Shown here one piece after another: positions 27,269 to 36,200 of a stretch of DNA of 64,000 nt. The DNA is taken from the NCBI GenBank assembly GCA_900538545.1, contig UPYK01000003.1, positions 62,001-126,000 on the forward strand, read 5' to 3'. The position numbers were made by a program, and so were the translations under genes. The notes below the pieces were generated by a model. It made no database searches. It was not told the origin of the DNA and worked only from the letters and a program-made list of their open reading frames with translations. Source of the stretch: an uncultured Eggerthella sp. (lineage in GTDB: Bacteria; Actinomycetota; Coriobacteriia; Coriobacteriales; Eggerthellaceae). Position 1 is the first letter of the stretch, and every line of letters starts with the position of its first letter.

Positions 27269-28066
27269 CTATGCGTCGTAGTCCATCTTCTTCTCGAAGT
27301 AGCGACTGATGAACATGATGGGAAGCGTGAGGCAAAGATAGAGCGCCCCAAGCAGCAAGAAGCAACCGAAGAAATTGTAGTTCGTGGCGCTAATCTCGCG
27401 CATGGTCTGAGTAAGCTCGATAACTGCGATCACCGAAAGCAGCGATGAATCTTTTATGATGCTCGCAAATTGCCCGGTAAGTGCCGGAAGAATGCGCGAG
27501 ACCATCTGGGGCAGTTCAACCGAGATCGCGCATTGTACGCGCGAAAGTCCTAATGCTCGAGCGGCCTCGATCGGACCGCGCGGAAGCGATTCGTATCCGC
27601 CGCGGATGATCTCGGCAATATAGGCGCCAGCGAATACCGAAAGGATAAGGATACCTGCAACTACGCGGTTCTCGACACCCCATGCCGTGCCGATGATGTA
27701 GTAGAACAGGTAGATCTGCGCAATGAGCGGCGTGCCGCGAATGATCTTCACGTAGAAATCGCAGAGATAGCGCACTGGTAAGAAGCGCGCGTTCTGCCCC
27801 AAAGCTACCGGAATCCCGATGATCAAACTCCCGACAAGACTGAATAGCGAGATGAACACCGTAAGGCAGAAACCATCCCAGATGCGCGCGCGATATTGCA
27901 CCACGAAATCGAAATTGAGTGCGATGCCTGCCATGGAAAGCGAAACGCCCACCACCGCAACCACCGCAACAACTACCACGAAGTAATTGAGCGCGCGCTT
28001 CCACGGAGCAACGGGGCTGTCCTTCGCTGCCATGAAAATATTGCTTTTAGGATAGCTGGTGCTCAT
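27269..28066 (-). CDS. Amino-acid ABC transporter permease (HisM/GlnP type)
   Basis: A 265-residue inner-membrane permease. After a hydrophilic start, about six helices follow; the segment IIRGTPLIAQIYLFYYIIG is the conserved HisMQ motif, and the EAA loop that contacts the ATPase reads EAARALGLSRVQCAISVELP. This half-transporter pairs with a polar-amino-acid binding protein, whose gene lies 237 nt upstream on the same strand. No ATP-binding subunit is encoded nearby, so the pump must borrow one or use a distant gene. Confidence 0.93.
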   Translation of the reverse strand: MSTSYPKSNIFMAAKDSPVAPWKRALNYFVVVVAVVAVVGVSLSMAGIALNFDFVVQYRARIWDGFCLTVFISLFSLVGSLIIGIPVALGQNARFLPVRYLCDFYVKIIRGTPLIAQIYLFYYIIGTAWGVENRVVAGILILSVFAGAYIAEIIRGGYESLPRGPIEAARALGLSRVQCAISVELPQMVSRILPALTGQFASIIKDSSLLSVIAVIELTQTMREISATNYNFFGCFLLLGALYLCLTLPIMFISRYFEKKMDYDA

Positions 28067-28094
28067 TTACGCATGCCTTTGGGTTGAAATGGTC

Positions 28095-28124
28095 ATGCAG
28101 CTCCTAGAGGCGTAGGAGCTGCAT
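28095..28124 (-). other. Hairpin between binding-protein and permease genes
   Basis: ATGCAGCTCCTA-GAGGCG-TAGGAGCTGCAT is a perfect 12-nt stem in the 237-nt gap, without a T-run. Such structures often stabilise upstream mRNA so the binding protein is made in excess over the permease. Confidence 0.6.
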
Positions 28125-28303
28125 CAAGCTACTTAAAGTGTAGCGGTTCATCGGGGATTTACGTGCACAGCGTAGAACACGGTTTTCAATGTTGCCGCAT
28201 ATGGCAGTTTCTCGCACGCCTCGCTACTGTACGCGCTACCGAACAAACCGCTATCTGGAAGTGTCTATGTTGCCCTTACTCGTAATTGTTCGGATTGTTC
28301 GAA

Positions 28304-29176
28304 TTACTCGAAATCGAAGAACCACTTGAAGTCATATTCGTCGAAAGCCTTCTTCTCTTCAGCAAGATACTTCTCAGTCAAGCGATCGAATTCGCCATCT
28401 TCTTTCGACTGAGCAATGAATTCGTTCAGCTGATCGAGCAGTTCGGTGTCACCCTTCTTCACTGCAATTCCCCATGCCTCAGGGTCCTGGAAAGGAATGA
28501 AGACCGCTTTGGTGGTATCGGGGTTCGCAAGGTTATTGCGATAGATCGTGAGCTGGTCGTAAAGGAAGCCATCGGCTTTGCCCTGAACCACTTCGGTTAC
28601 ACACGCGCTCTCATCTGCCAAGCGAACGATATCAGCATTGGGCAGATTCTTCGTTGCCCACACATCGCCCGTTGAGCCTGTCTTCACCGCAACCTTCTTG
28701 CCCGCCTGGTTCAGGTCGCTTGCTTCTTCAATGCCAGAATTCGCATTTGCCAAGATGGCAAGCTGGGCCATTGCATAGGGATCAGAGAAATCGACTGCTT
28801 CTTTGCGTTCATCGGTGATGGTCATGGAGCTGATAACGCAGTCTGCCTTATCGGTCTGCAACGAAGGAATCAGGCCATCCCACGCGGTATTCTCGATCTT
28901 GAGATCATAGCCATATTTATCAGCGAAGTCCTGCATGAAATCGACCGAGAGGCCCTCGGCTTCACCCGCTTCATCCTTCGTTTCGAAAGGCGGGTAGGCA
29001 AGCTCCATTGCCACGGTCAGAATTGGTTTGCCATTTTCGCCCACGGCATCGCCTGTTTTATCGCTAGCCTTTTCGGAGGAGCAACCCGAAAGCATGCAAA
29101 GTGCAAGCGCGAAGGTGGCTACTGCTGCGAGCAATGCAAGCCAGGTTTTTCTTGTCTTTACGGTTGAAGTGTTCAT
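28304..29176 (-). CDS. Amino-acid ABC transporter substrate-binding lipoprotein
   Basis: A 290-residue lipoprotein of solute-binding family 3. Residues 1-31 are a lipoprotein signal ending in LSGC, the Cys being the lipid anchor. The mature part has the amino-acid binding signature ELAYPPFETKDEAGEAEGLS, FMQDFADKYGYDL, and DCVISSMTITDERKEAVDFS with the carboxylate-binding Arg/Asp pattern. It captures a polar amino acid (exact ligand unknown) outside the membrane for the permease at 27269-28066. The ribosome site is AAAGGAATC. It follows the MarR gene by 74 nt but may have its own promoter. Confidence 0.93.
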   Translation of the reverse strand: MNTSTVKTRKTWLALLAAVATFALALCMLSGCSSEKASDKTGDAVGENGKPILTVAMELAYPPFETKDEAGEAEGLSVDFMQDFADKYGYDLKIENTAWDGLIPSLQTDKADCVISSMTITDERKEAVDFSDPYAMAQLAILANANSGIEEASDLNQAGKKVAVKTGSTGDVWATKNLPNADIVRLADESACVTEVVQGKADGFLYDQLTIYRNNLANPDTTKAVFIPFQDPEAWGIAVKKGDTELLDQLNEFIAQSKEDGEFDRLTEKYLAEEKKAFDEYDFKWFFDFE

Positions 29177-29250
29177 GTGATTCCTTTCGCTTGGTTGGTT
29201 TGTGTCGTTGTTTTTCTGAATCGAACCTGAATTGATCTCTTGTGCAAAAG

Positions 29251-29778
29251 CTACTGTGAGCTTGTTTCTTCTTTTTGATTTGCTGCGGTGAAATTAGCTC
29301 TGATCTGATTGAGCGTGGCGCACGTTATCGCAAAGGCATCTGCATTGATCCCTTCCATCTGAGTGTTTACCAAAGTGGTTGAGATCGTTTCGAACGTTGA
29401 ACGAAGGCTCTTTCCTTTTGAGGTGAGACTCACTTCGGTGCGTCGTTTGTCGATGCTGCTCTTTTGGGTTTGCACATATCCGCCCAGCACGAGCTTTTTC
29501 ACGAGCGCGGTTATCGTTGAAGGGTCTCGGTGGATCTTTTCAGAAAGCTCTTGCATCGTGATTGTCTCTTGCGCGAAGAGCGCTACTAAGATGTCGCCAT
29601 GCGAGGGGACCAAATCCTTGAGTCCCGCTTGAGAAAGAAGTGAGACAAGGTAGGCATTCGCCGCTGTGAGCGTTTGGGAAAGTGTGTTCACGAATGAGCC
29701 CTTTGCGGTATTCGTTGCCGGGTTTGCTTCTGGGGCTTTTTGTTCGGTAGGGCTCTTGATCGTTGCTGAGTTCACCAT
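29251..29778 (-). CDS. MarR-family transcriptional regulator
   Basis: A 175-residue winged-helix repressor. An Ala/Pro/Glu-rich N-terminus precedes the MarR core from about residue 35 (LTAANAYLVSLLSQAGLKDL), with the recognition helix QELSEKIHRDPSTITALVKKL and the wing KSSIDKRRTEVSLTSKG, including the conserved D-x-R. It follows the ATP-grasp gene by 11 nt, with GGAAGAGG as ribosome site. Two palindromes at 30800 and 30832 in the operon promoter are likely targets, which predicts autorepression relieved by a small molecule. Confidence 0.92.
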   Translation of the reverse strand: MVNSATIKSPTEQKAPEANPATNTAKGSFVNTLSQTLTAANAYLVSLLSQAGLKDLVPSHGDILVALFAQETITMQELSEKIHRDPSTITALVKKLVLGGYVQTQKSSIDKRRTEVSLTSKGKSLRSTFETISTTLVNTQMEGINADAFAITCATLNQIRANFTAANQKEETSSQ

Positions 29779-29789
29779 GAAACCTCTTC

Positions 29790-30776
29790 CTACTTCTCCA
29801 CGATCGCATCATTAAGGCATTCAATAATGATGCGGGCAATCTCTTCTGCATGTTCGCGCATAAGGTCACGTCCGAACATTTCCGTGTTGTCTTCAGACAC
29901 GTTTGAGACACTGTTAGCATCGATGAAGAAATTGCCTGCTTCGGACTCGATCACGTCAAAGCTGCCGAACGTGAAACCGAGCGCTGCAGCAGCGGTTTCG
30001 CAATCCTTCACGATTTCTGGTGAGACATCAGGGTAGAGCTGATAGGTCGAGCCGAATCGGTAGGCTGAAAGACCGTTATCGGCCACCCCCCGCTTCACCA
30101 CCAGGGCGACCTTGCCTCCGATGATCTCAACACGCGTGATAAACCCACGTTCAGGCACGATATACTGCTGGGCGATGAATTCGCGCTCAGGCGCTTGAGA
30201 GAGGAAGCTGCGCGCCTCTTGCTCGTTTTGCACGATCGCGGTATCGACCGTGCGGCCACTACAAACGGGCTTGATCACGCAAGGATATTCGAACGCAGTT
30301 TCGTCTTCAGTGGCAAGCTCTTGCGGTGTTCCTTTAGCATAGATGCGCGGTGTCGAGATGCCTGCTTCGTGAAGTGCTGCAGTAGAAGCGAACTTGTCGA
30401 TCTCGTAGGCGTGAGCGCGAGGTTCGTTGATGAGCAAGATCGAAGTGCCCTCGATAGCTTGGATGAGTGCATCCATGTTGCGTAGTGCCTGTTCGTGTCC
30501 ACGATTGAATGCGCTCGCGAATACGCGGCTTACCAACACATCGCATTCAAGCGCTGCATCAACGCTGTTTGCTTGTTGCATGTTGATCAGTCGAACGTCG
30601 TGCGTGATGTTAGGTAGCGCTGTTTTTAGCGCACTGGAGATTTCAGCGCCAAGCTTATGATCCGACCATTCATCAGATTCGAACAAGACACCGACCACGA
30701 GCGGGCGATTCATCATGTTGCCATGTTCGCGCAGTTGAACAGTGTCCTCTTGCTGCGTCTCTTCTTCAGATGCCAT
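29790..30776 (-). CDS. ATP-grasp (RimK-like) ligase of unknown substrate
   Basis: A 328-residue ATP-grasp protein. After an acidic N-terminus and a Rossmann-like pre-ATP-grasp domain (VVGVLFESDEWSDHKLG), the core has AYEIDKFASTAALHEAGIST, the ATP-binding Lys of YPCVIKPVCSGRTVDTA and the metal site FFIDANSVSNVS (D-x-N). It should couple an amino or thiol group to a carboxylate, with ATP. It is first in a two-gene operon with a MarR regulator; the pairing suggests an inducible modification or detoxification product. D-Ala-D-Ala ligase is a less likely alternative, since a true ddl lies at 42380. Confidence 0.82.
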   Translation of the reverse strand: MASEEETQQEDTVQLREHGNMMNRPLVVGVLFESDEWSDHKLGAEISSALKTALPNITHDVRLINMQQANSVDAALECDVLVSRVFASAFNRGHEQALRNMDALIQAIEGTSILLINEPRAHAYEIDKFASTAALHEAGISTPRIYAKGTPQELATEDETAFEYPCVIKPVCSGRTVDTAIVQNEQEARSFLSQAPEREFIAQQYIVPERGFITRVEIIGGKVALVVKRGVADNGLSAYRFGSTYQLYPDVSPEIVKDCETAAAALGFTFGSFDVIESEAGNFFIDANSVSNVSEDNTEMFGRDLMREHAEEIARIIIECLNDAIVEK

Positions 30777-30799
30777 GAAGTTCCTTTCGGTAAAAATAC

Positions 30800-30843
30800 T
30801 TTGACATCAAATTAAATTTTCTCGATATTACTTTGATATCCAA
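30800..30843. promoter_or_regulatory. Two MarR operator candidates
   Basis: TTTGACATCAAA (30800-30811, a 5-2-5 palindrome) and TTTGATATCCAA (30832-30843, one mismatch) share a TTTGAYATCAAA consensus, 32 nt apart. One lies inside the promoter spacer and one just downstream of the -10, as expected for a repressor. Confidence 0.7.
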
Positions 30844-30853
30844 CTATTGTCAA
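30825..30853 (-). promoter_or_regulatory. Promoter of the ATP-grasp/marR operon
   Basis: On the minus strand TTGACA (30848-30853), a 17-nt spacer and TAATAT (30825-30830) match the sigma-A consensus in 6 of 6 and 5 of 6 positions, about 50 nt before the ATG. Confidence 0.85.
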
Positions 30854-30970
30854 ATATAGATTTCTCTTTCTCGCGGTAACGAGACACTTACGTAAGGCTT
30901 TCAGCTCTGTGCTTCTGCTTGATTGCTTGTTTTGAGGAGACTAGGGTGAAAGTGTTCTTGCAAAAAAGAT

Positions 30971-30996
30971 GACGAACGACCGGGTAGTTTGTCACC
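30971..30996 (-). repeat. Partial copy of the MITE-like terminal repeat
   Basis: The 22-nt core at 30973-30994 from CGAACGACCGGG to TTTGTCA is identical to the right end of the element at 4702-4977; the outer bases differ (GTCACC instead of GTCATC). It lies 19 nt upstream of the DJ-1 gene. No internal element sequence is attached. Confidence 0.8.
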
Positions 30997-31014
30997 TGGG
31001 AAAAGGAGATTGTC

Positions 31015-31566
31015 ATGGCAGAAACAGTTGCCGTTATGCTTGGAGACGGCTTTGAGCCGGTAGAAGTGGTTGCCCCTGTTGACGTTCTGCGCCGTGGTGG
31101 CGTAGACGTTACTTTGGTTTCAGTAATGGGGCGTAAAGAAGTAACGAGCGCACAGGATATCAAGATGGTAGCCGATGCACTTGTTGAGGATGTCGATCTT
31201 GATCTGTTCACGATGGTTGTTGTGCCTGGCGGTTCGGTTGGTGTTGAGAACCTCGGCAAATGCGACAAGCTTGCAGAGAGCTTGCGCGACCGCATGAAAG
31301 CGAACAAACTTGTCGGTTCTATCTGCGCTGGTCCGACTATTCTTGCAAACCTTGATCTACTACAAGGTCATAAAGCGGTTTGCTACCCAGGATGCGAAAC
31401 TAACTTTCCTGCTGGGGTCTATCAGCCAAACGTCGATGTATGCATCGACAAGAACCTTATCACTGCAACGGGTCCTGCCACCGCACTGCCGTTTGGGCGT
31501 GCACTGCTCGAAGCGCTCAAGAGCGAAAAGGATGCCAACGAAGTTACCTCTGGCATGCTGTTTTAG
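31015..31566 (+). CDS. DJ-1/PfpI family protein
   Basis: A 183-residue protein of the DJ-1/ThiJ superfamily. The start MAETVAVMLGDGFEPVEVVA includes the conserved Glu (GFEPVE), and the nucleophile elbow reads VGSICAGPTILA, where the Cys is the reactive or redox-sensing residue. C-terminal LITATGPATALPFG is a further conserved segment. Members act as glyoxalases, deglycases or redox chaperones; which applies here is open. AAAAGGAGA lies 5 nt before the ATG. It stands alone, between a solo MITE-like end and a tRNA gene. Confidence 0.92.
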   Translation: MAETVAVMLGDGFEPVEVVAPVDVLRRGGVDVTLVSVMGRKEVTSAQDIKMVADALVEDVDLDLFTMVVVPGGSVGVENLGKCDKLAESLRDRMKANKLVGSICAGPTILANLDLLQGHKAVCYPGCETNFPAGVYQPNVDVCIDKNLITATGPATALPFGRALLEALKSEKDANEVTSGMLF

Positions 31567-31676
31567 GGCTCTATAGTCCCTTCTGATTCCTAAGCGAACA
31601 GAGAAGATCGAGCGATGCGCAGGAGCTTCTTGCGGTTGCCGTTTAAGGCACGACTCAGGGGAATCCTCTGAAACCC

Positions 31677-31705
31677 TTCGAGAAAGGGCAGCGAAGCAGT
31701 ATAAT
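31677..31705 (+). promoter_or_regulatory. tRNA-Gly promoter
   Basis: TTCGAG (31677-31682), a 17-nt spacer and a perfect TATAAT (31700-31705) stand 9 nt before the tRNA. Confidence 0.7.
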
Positions 31706-31714
31706 TGATGCGAT

Positions 31715-31789
31715 GCGGGCGTCGTATAATGGCTATTATGCGGGCTTCCCAAGCCTAAGACGCGGGTTCGATTCCCGTCGCCCGCTCCA
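31715..31789 (+). tRNA. tRNA-Gly(CCC)
   Basis: The acceptor arm GCGGGCG pairs with CGCCCGC, the T arm contains GGTTCGATTCC, and the anticodon loop is TTCCCAA with anticodon CCC. The 3' CCA is encoded. The anticodon stem has one weak pair and one mismatch at its outer end, but the rest is regular. Confidence 0.95.
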
Positions 31790-31798
31790 GAAAATCTT

Positions 31799-31832
31799 AC
31801 AGCCAAGGCAGACTGTCTTGGCTGTTTTGTTT
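31799..31832 (+). terminator. Terminator after tRNA-Gly
   Basis: ACAGCCAAG pairs with CTTGGCTGT (9 nt) and is followed by TTTGTTTC. It ends the tRNA transcript 10 nt past its CCA. Confidence 0.85.
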
Positions 31833-31886
31833 CAACAAGGGGTGTGTAAGGGGTCGTGTAATTTGCCGGTAGGCAAATTCTTTTTG

Positions 31887-32849
31887 CTAGAACACGATTC
31901 CAAGCGCGTTCACGATTAAACCCCACGCTACGCCAATTGCATACAGCACGGCAATGATGGCAAGATTTTGCTCCCAGTGACGATTCGCGCGTACCAACAC
32001 GAGCAAGCCAACGCCGGCACTTACAAGCAATCCAGAGAGCATCGCTCCAGCGCCGAGCATTCCTTCAACATAGAGCTGAGCGATGATCACGCTTGGAGCG
32101 CAATTTGGAATAAGACCAACAAGAGCAGAGGCAAAAACAGAGAAATTAGGATTGGCCTCGACAAATGAAGCTAGCGCGTCTTCCCCTACCCCTTCGATGA
32201 CCGCATTAAGAACGAGGACAATCAAGAAGATGAAGACCATCACCTGCAACGTATGCTTGGTGGCGCTCTTAAGGATCCCTTTCCAGCCGGATCCGTGCAC
32301 GTGCGTATGTTCCACATCATCGTGATGCTCATAAGCGCGCTCGGGGGCCTGCCCGCAAGTAGCGCAATCATCGTTGCAGCCACAGTTGTCCTGTTCGCAC
32401 AACTCATGGATTCGCAAGCCTTGCTTGTCACGACGAGCTAGTCGTAGGACCAGATCGACGATGAAGCCCATGATCATGCCGATGACCAGCTTCGTTCCCA
32501 TAATAGAAAGGATGGTTTCCGCAGGAACAGCTTCGGCAAGAAAAATCGGAAGCATTTCATCGGAGGTGGAAAGAAAAACAGCGAAGAGCGTGCCTAGCGT
32601 GATAACGCGTCCCGCATAGAGCGTTGCCGCTACCGCAGAAAACCCACACTGGGGAACAACGCCAAGCACCGAGCCAACAACAGGTCCTGCTGCTCCTGCG
32701 CGCGCGATCGCTTTCTGTGTTCTCTCTCCCGTTTTGTGCTCAAGCCATTCCATCGCTAAATAAGCAAGGAACAGAAACGGTACGAGATAGATCGTTTCAA
32801 CAAAAGAATGTTCGAGCACGTGAAGGGCATTATGTACAAGGATCTCCAT
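31887..32849 (-). CDS. Putative 10-TM heavy-metal exporter (ArsP_2-like)
   Basis: A 320-residue membrane protein with about nine to ten helices in two similar halves. The repeated pore-like motifs are VLGVVPQCGFSAVAATLY (near residue 62) and LVGLIPNCAPSVIIAQLY (near 243), each with Pro-x-Cys. Between the halves is a Cys/His-rich cytosolic loop: CEQDNCGCNDDCATCGQ, then HHDDVEHTHVHGSG, well suited to metal binding. The family is annotated as a putative manganese or arsenic/heavy-metal exporter. The start ATG at 32849 has a poor ribosome site. The gene stands alone, so its metal cannot be inferred from neighbours. Confidence 0.82.
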   Translation of the reverse strand: MEILVHNALHVLEHSFVETIYLVPFLFLAYLAMEWLEHKTGERTQKAIARAGAAGPVVGSVLGVVPQCGFSAVAATLYAGRVITLGTLFAVFLSTSDEMLPIFLAEAVPAETILSIMGTKLVIGMIMGFIVDLVLRLARRDKQGLRIHELCEQDNCGCNDDCATCGQAPERAYEHHDDVEHTHVHGSGWKGILKSATKHTLQVMVFIFLIVLVLNAVIEGVGEDALASFVEANPNFSVFASALVGLIPNCAPSVIIAQLYVEGMLGAGAMLSGLLVSAGVGLLVLVRANRHWEQNLAIIAVLYAIGVAWGLIVNALGIVF

Positions 32850-32947
32850 AGGTTAGAAGTGTAGCACTTCTCCCTGTTCAGCCCTTCTCGTCCCCTGCAA
32901 GCGCGCTGCTTTCTGCTGCAAAGCTATATCCAAAAGAAAATCGACAA

Positions 32948-32973
32948 CAAAAAAGGCGACCGAAGCCGCCTTT
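32948..32973 (-). terminator. Terminator after the DUF5679 gene
   Basis: AAAGGCG and CGCCTTT pair around ACCGAAGC; on the minus strand TTTTTTGTTG follows. Confidence 0.8.
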
Positions 32974-32999
32974 AAAGAAGATATGAAAATGCGTTCTCG

Positions 33000-33152
33000 T
33001 TATTTCTTGAGACCGCCGATGAGAGACATCTTGGTGCCGCAGTCGGGGCAAGTACCCTTGGTGATGATGCGGTTGTTCTTGGTAACACCTTCCTGAGGGT
33101 TAACCATTTCCTTCTTCGCTTTGCACTTAACGCAATATCCAACTACTGCCAT
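33000..33152 (-). CDS. DUF5679 zinc-ribbon protein, 50 aa
   Basis: A very short gene found by direct translation. It starts MAVVGYCVKCKAKKEMVNP and ends GTCPDCGTKMSLIGGLKK. Two CxxC pairs (CVKC, residues 7-10, and CPDC, near residues 35-38) form a zinc ribbon. The sequence matches the small DUF5679 family common in Actinobacteria and Chloroflexi; its role is not known, though a link to nucleic-acid metabolism is often assumed from the fold. AAAGAGGTTC lies before the ATG and a terminator follows, so it is an independent, probably highly expressed unit. Confidence 0.9.
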   Translation of the reverse strand: MAVVGYCVKCKAKKEMVNPQEGVTKNNRIITKGTCPDCGTKMSLIGGLKK

Positions 33153-33266
33153 TAGAACCTCTTTCCGTTCCTATGTTGCCCCCGGAACGAAGGCAGCACA
33201 ATCACTTATTTGCTTTAACCATTGTAGCGTGATGACCAGGTATTACAAGCACTATTTCGGCATTTA

Positions 33267-36200
33267 TTACATGCTTTTGAGAAGTTCCAATACAAATTTT
33301 GAATTTTCTTCGAGCACGTTTGGTTTGATGTTATCGAGCACATCATCGATGCTGCCGTAAAACGCTGTCTGGTTGCCCGTCATTCCTGCGAGCGTTACCG
33401 CCTGCAAGCCATGCTGAGCGGCAACGTGAGCAGACGTGTTGCGGCTAAGCAGCTTGTTCGTAGCGAACGAAACTCCGCTCTTCTCGCTCGCTTGGCGCAA
33501 AACTCGCTTGATGCGTGATGAAACCTTGTTGGGACGATATTGGCCTTCTTCGTCGATAAAGGAGAACTGACCAGCGCCAACCCCCTCAAGATTCACGATG
33601 ATGGCACCCTTGAGTTCTTCTTGATGCTCTTCAAGGAAAGCTTTCATACCCGAATTGAGCGCCTCTTCAGCACCGAGCGCAACGAACCACACTTCCGTAT
33701 CGATATCAGGATGACGGAAATCGCGCAGCAGACGCATCTCATTATTGATCTCTTCAGTGATCTTTACGTCTTTAGGTACCGAGCGCTTCAAAGGACGCTG
33801 ATTTCCTACACTCGCTTCTTCATCCACAAAATCGCCGTCGGCTTCCACATCCTGGCCTTGAGCAGTACCAGAAACGTGATTGCGCAAGCTCTGCAGCGAG
33901 AACGCACCGCCGTTCCAGCCTCGATCGTTGGAGTTCGGTTCGCCATAATCGACATCGATGAATTCAGCATCGAGATCATCATCGGAACGGAAGCTTTCCC
34001 AGCTACCACGCTCCCTGCCTACGCTCTGAGCTTCATACGATGCATCAACGTCTACCCATTCACGCACAGACTGTTCGTCTTGTGATTTCTTCTTCTTGCC
34101 AAAACGACCAAAAATGCGACCAACGCGCGATTTAGGCATTTCAACATAATCGGGACCAGCAAATGCTCCTGTTTGCGTATAGCCTTCTTCATAGACAGAA
34201 TCATCGGCATCTTCGATGTAGTCGTCCTCGGCGATATATTCTTCGCTAAGTTCCGTGCTAACATCGGCAAAAGTGCCCGTATTTCCTGCAGAGCCCGAAG
34301 AAGGAGCGAACGCTTCCTCATCGACGTACAGATCGGTAAGCGTTGTACCAAGCGTTTCGTCTGAAGAGCTGGTGGCTGCATTGCTTCCTACCACGTCGAT
34401 CGGAGGCACTACGACACGCTCAAAATCGTTCGTGTTGAAATCAGGCAATTCAAGACCAGGGGTTTTGAAGAGCGTACGTTGCCCACTCGCTTGCGCCTCT
34501 GCTTGACGCTGAGGCTGATCAGCGCCGATGCGTGGCAACATGTTGGAAAGCAACGCAGGCTGCGGCATGGTCTTTTCATCATCGACCGCCATGGGTGCAC
34601 GCTGCTTGGCGCTTTCTATCGAACCGCCCACTGGGGCAACCACATCAGGCAGCACGATCACATGACGATCGGACTGCGAAGCGTCATCGCTTTTTTGAGC
34701 AACTGACGTGCTTGCTGTGCCCATATCTTCCATGCCCATGATCGGCGAAACGGGTGCTGTTTCGTAATCGACCTCGGCTTCGGCGGTATCGACATTATCT
34801 TCTGCATAGATAGCATCTTCATCGAAGAGCGCAGGTGAAACGGTGGTTTCTTGTAGTGATACCTGGTTTGAAACACCCTCTTCAGATGCAGAGAGCGTCT
34901 CTTCTTCGTTGAACTGCTCAACGTCGATGGGCGACATTGCGATCGTATGACCCTCAGCTTCTACCTCATCATAATATTCATCATCGTACTGATCGATCTC
35001 TGCTTCGTCTTCATGACGATGCGTAACTTTCGACGCAGCAGAGCTAACCATATCTGAAGCACGATTCAAGAAGCCGCCAATGCCATTCCTTTTCGTATGA
35101 GCGCGATGAGATGCTGTCTTACGCTTCACCGAGCTCTTGCGCGATGAAGCGGAGGGAGCTTCCTCCTCCATGACAGGAATGATGACCGGTTCTTCAGCAA
35201 CGAACGTTTCGTCGATTTCTTCGAAGTTGCCTTCTGGCGCTTCACCTTCGGTTGCACGTGAAGCAACAGGCACGACCGGTGCGGGCTCTTCAGCAACAAC
35301 TTCTCGTTCGCGAACGATCGTTTCCTCTACAGGAACTGCGCCTTCCGCGTCTTCGTGCTGTGACTTCTTCAAGAGAGGAGCTGCCGCTCCGTCGATCTCC
35401 TGGCGCAAAGCAGCCACGCGTTTTGCCAGCTCAGACTCAGGCTCTTGATAGGCAGGAGCTTCTTGTGCTGCTCCAGCTTCTGCAGCAGGAGCGGCGGCGG
35501 CATTCTGCTCTGCCAAGCGCTCGGCTATCGTGGGAGCAGCGTTGCGCTGGCGTGCAGCGTCTGCCATGTGCGCTGCAGGCGCATCGGCAAAACGAGAACG
35601 CGAGACATTTGCCTCGCGCGCAAGATCGGGTTTGTTCGCATGTGCTTTTTCTTGAGCAGCACGGGCCCATGAAGGAACCTGCTTCTGATAGGAGCTACCC
35701 ATGCCAGTGGCTCCTGGTTGCAGCGCTTCAACAGACTCGCGCACGAAGGATTCCTGCATTTCAGCAGGCTGTTCAGTATTTTGTTCAGCGACTGTTTGAG
35801 AAGGTGTAGCTGCGGTCTTTACCGAGGATTCTGAAGCTGAAACAGGTGTTGCTGCTTTCGCATTGCTCGGCTTATAACGAAGCGAATCCTCTTCTTCCGC
35901 TGTAAAATGCACTGCTGCAGCTGCAGCTTCTTCTGCGGTATCTTCCAGACCGCCATGCTGAACGAGCTTGGATGAGATATCAGACAGAGGAACCTTGTCT
36001 GCAACCGGCTTACCCGTAAGCGCAGCGATGGCTGCTTTTGCAGCAGCGAGTGACTCTTCAGGGGTCATGCGGTTTTCGCGAGCTTGATAGGTGACCTCAA
36101 CACCATCGGGAACAACGCCAGCTTCGTACGCCGCATCTTCACCATGGATCTCCACCCCTGCTTCACGGGCATGCTCCTCCATTTCCTCATTGCTCACCAG

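Noticed and set aside
29790..30776. Second D-alanine--D-alanine ligase
   Set aside because: It has the ATP-grasp core but lacks the Ddl N-terminal and GMTxxS signatures that are clear in the gene at 42380.
35264..35280. GGTTGCACGTGAAGCA as a parS site
   Set aside because: Three mismatches; it is better explained by coding constraint in the M28-like gene.
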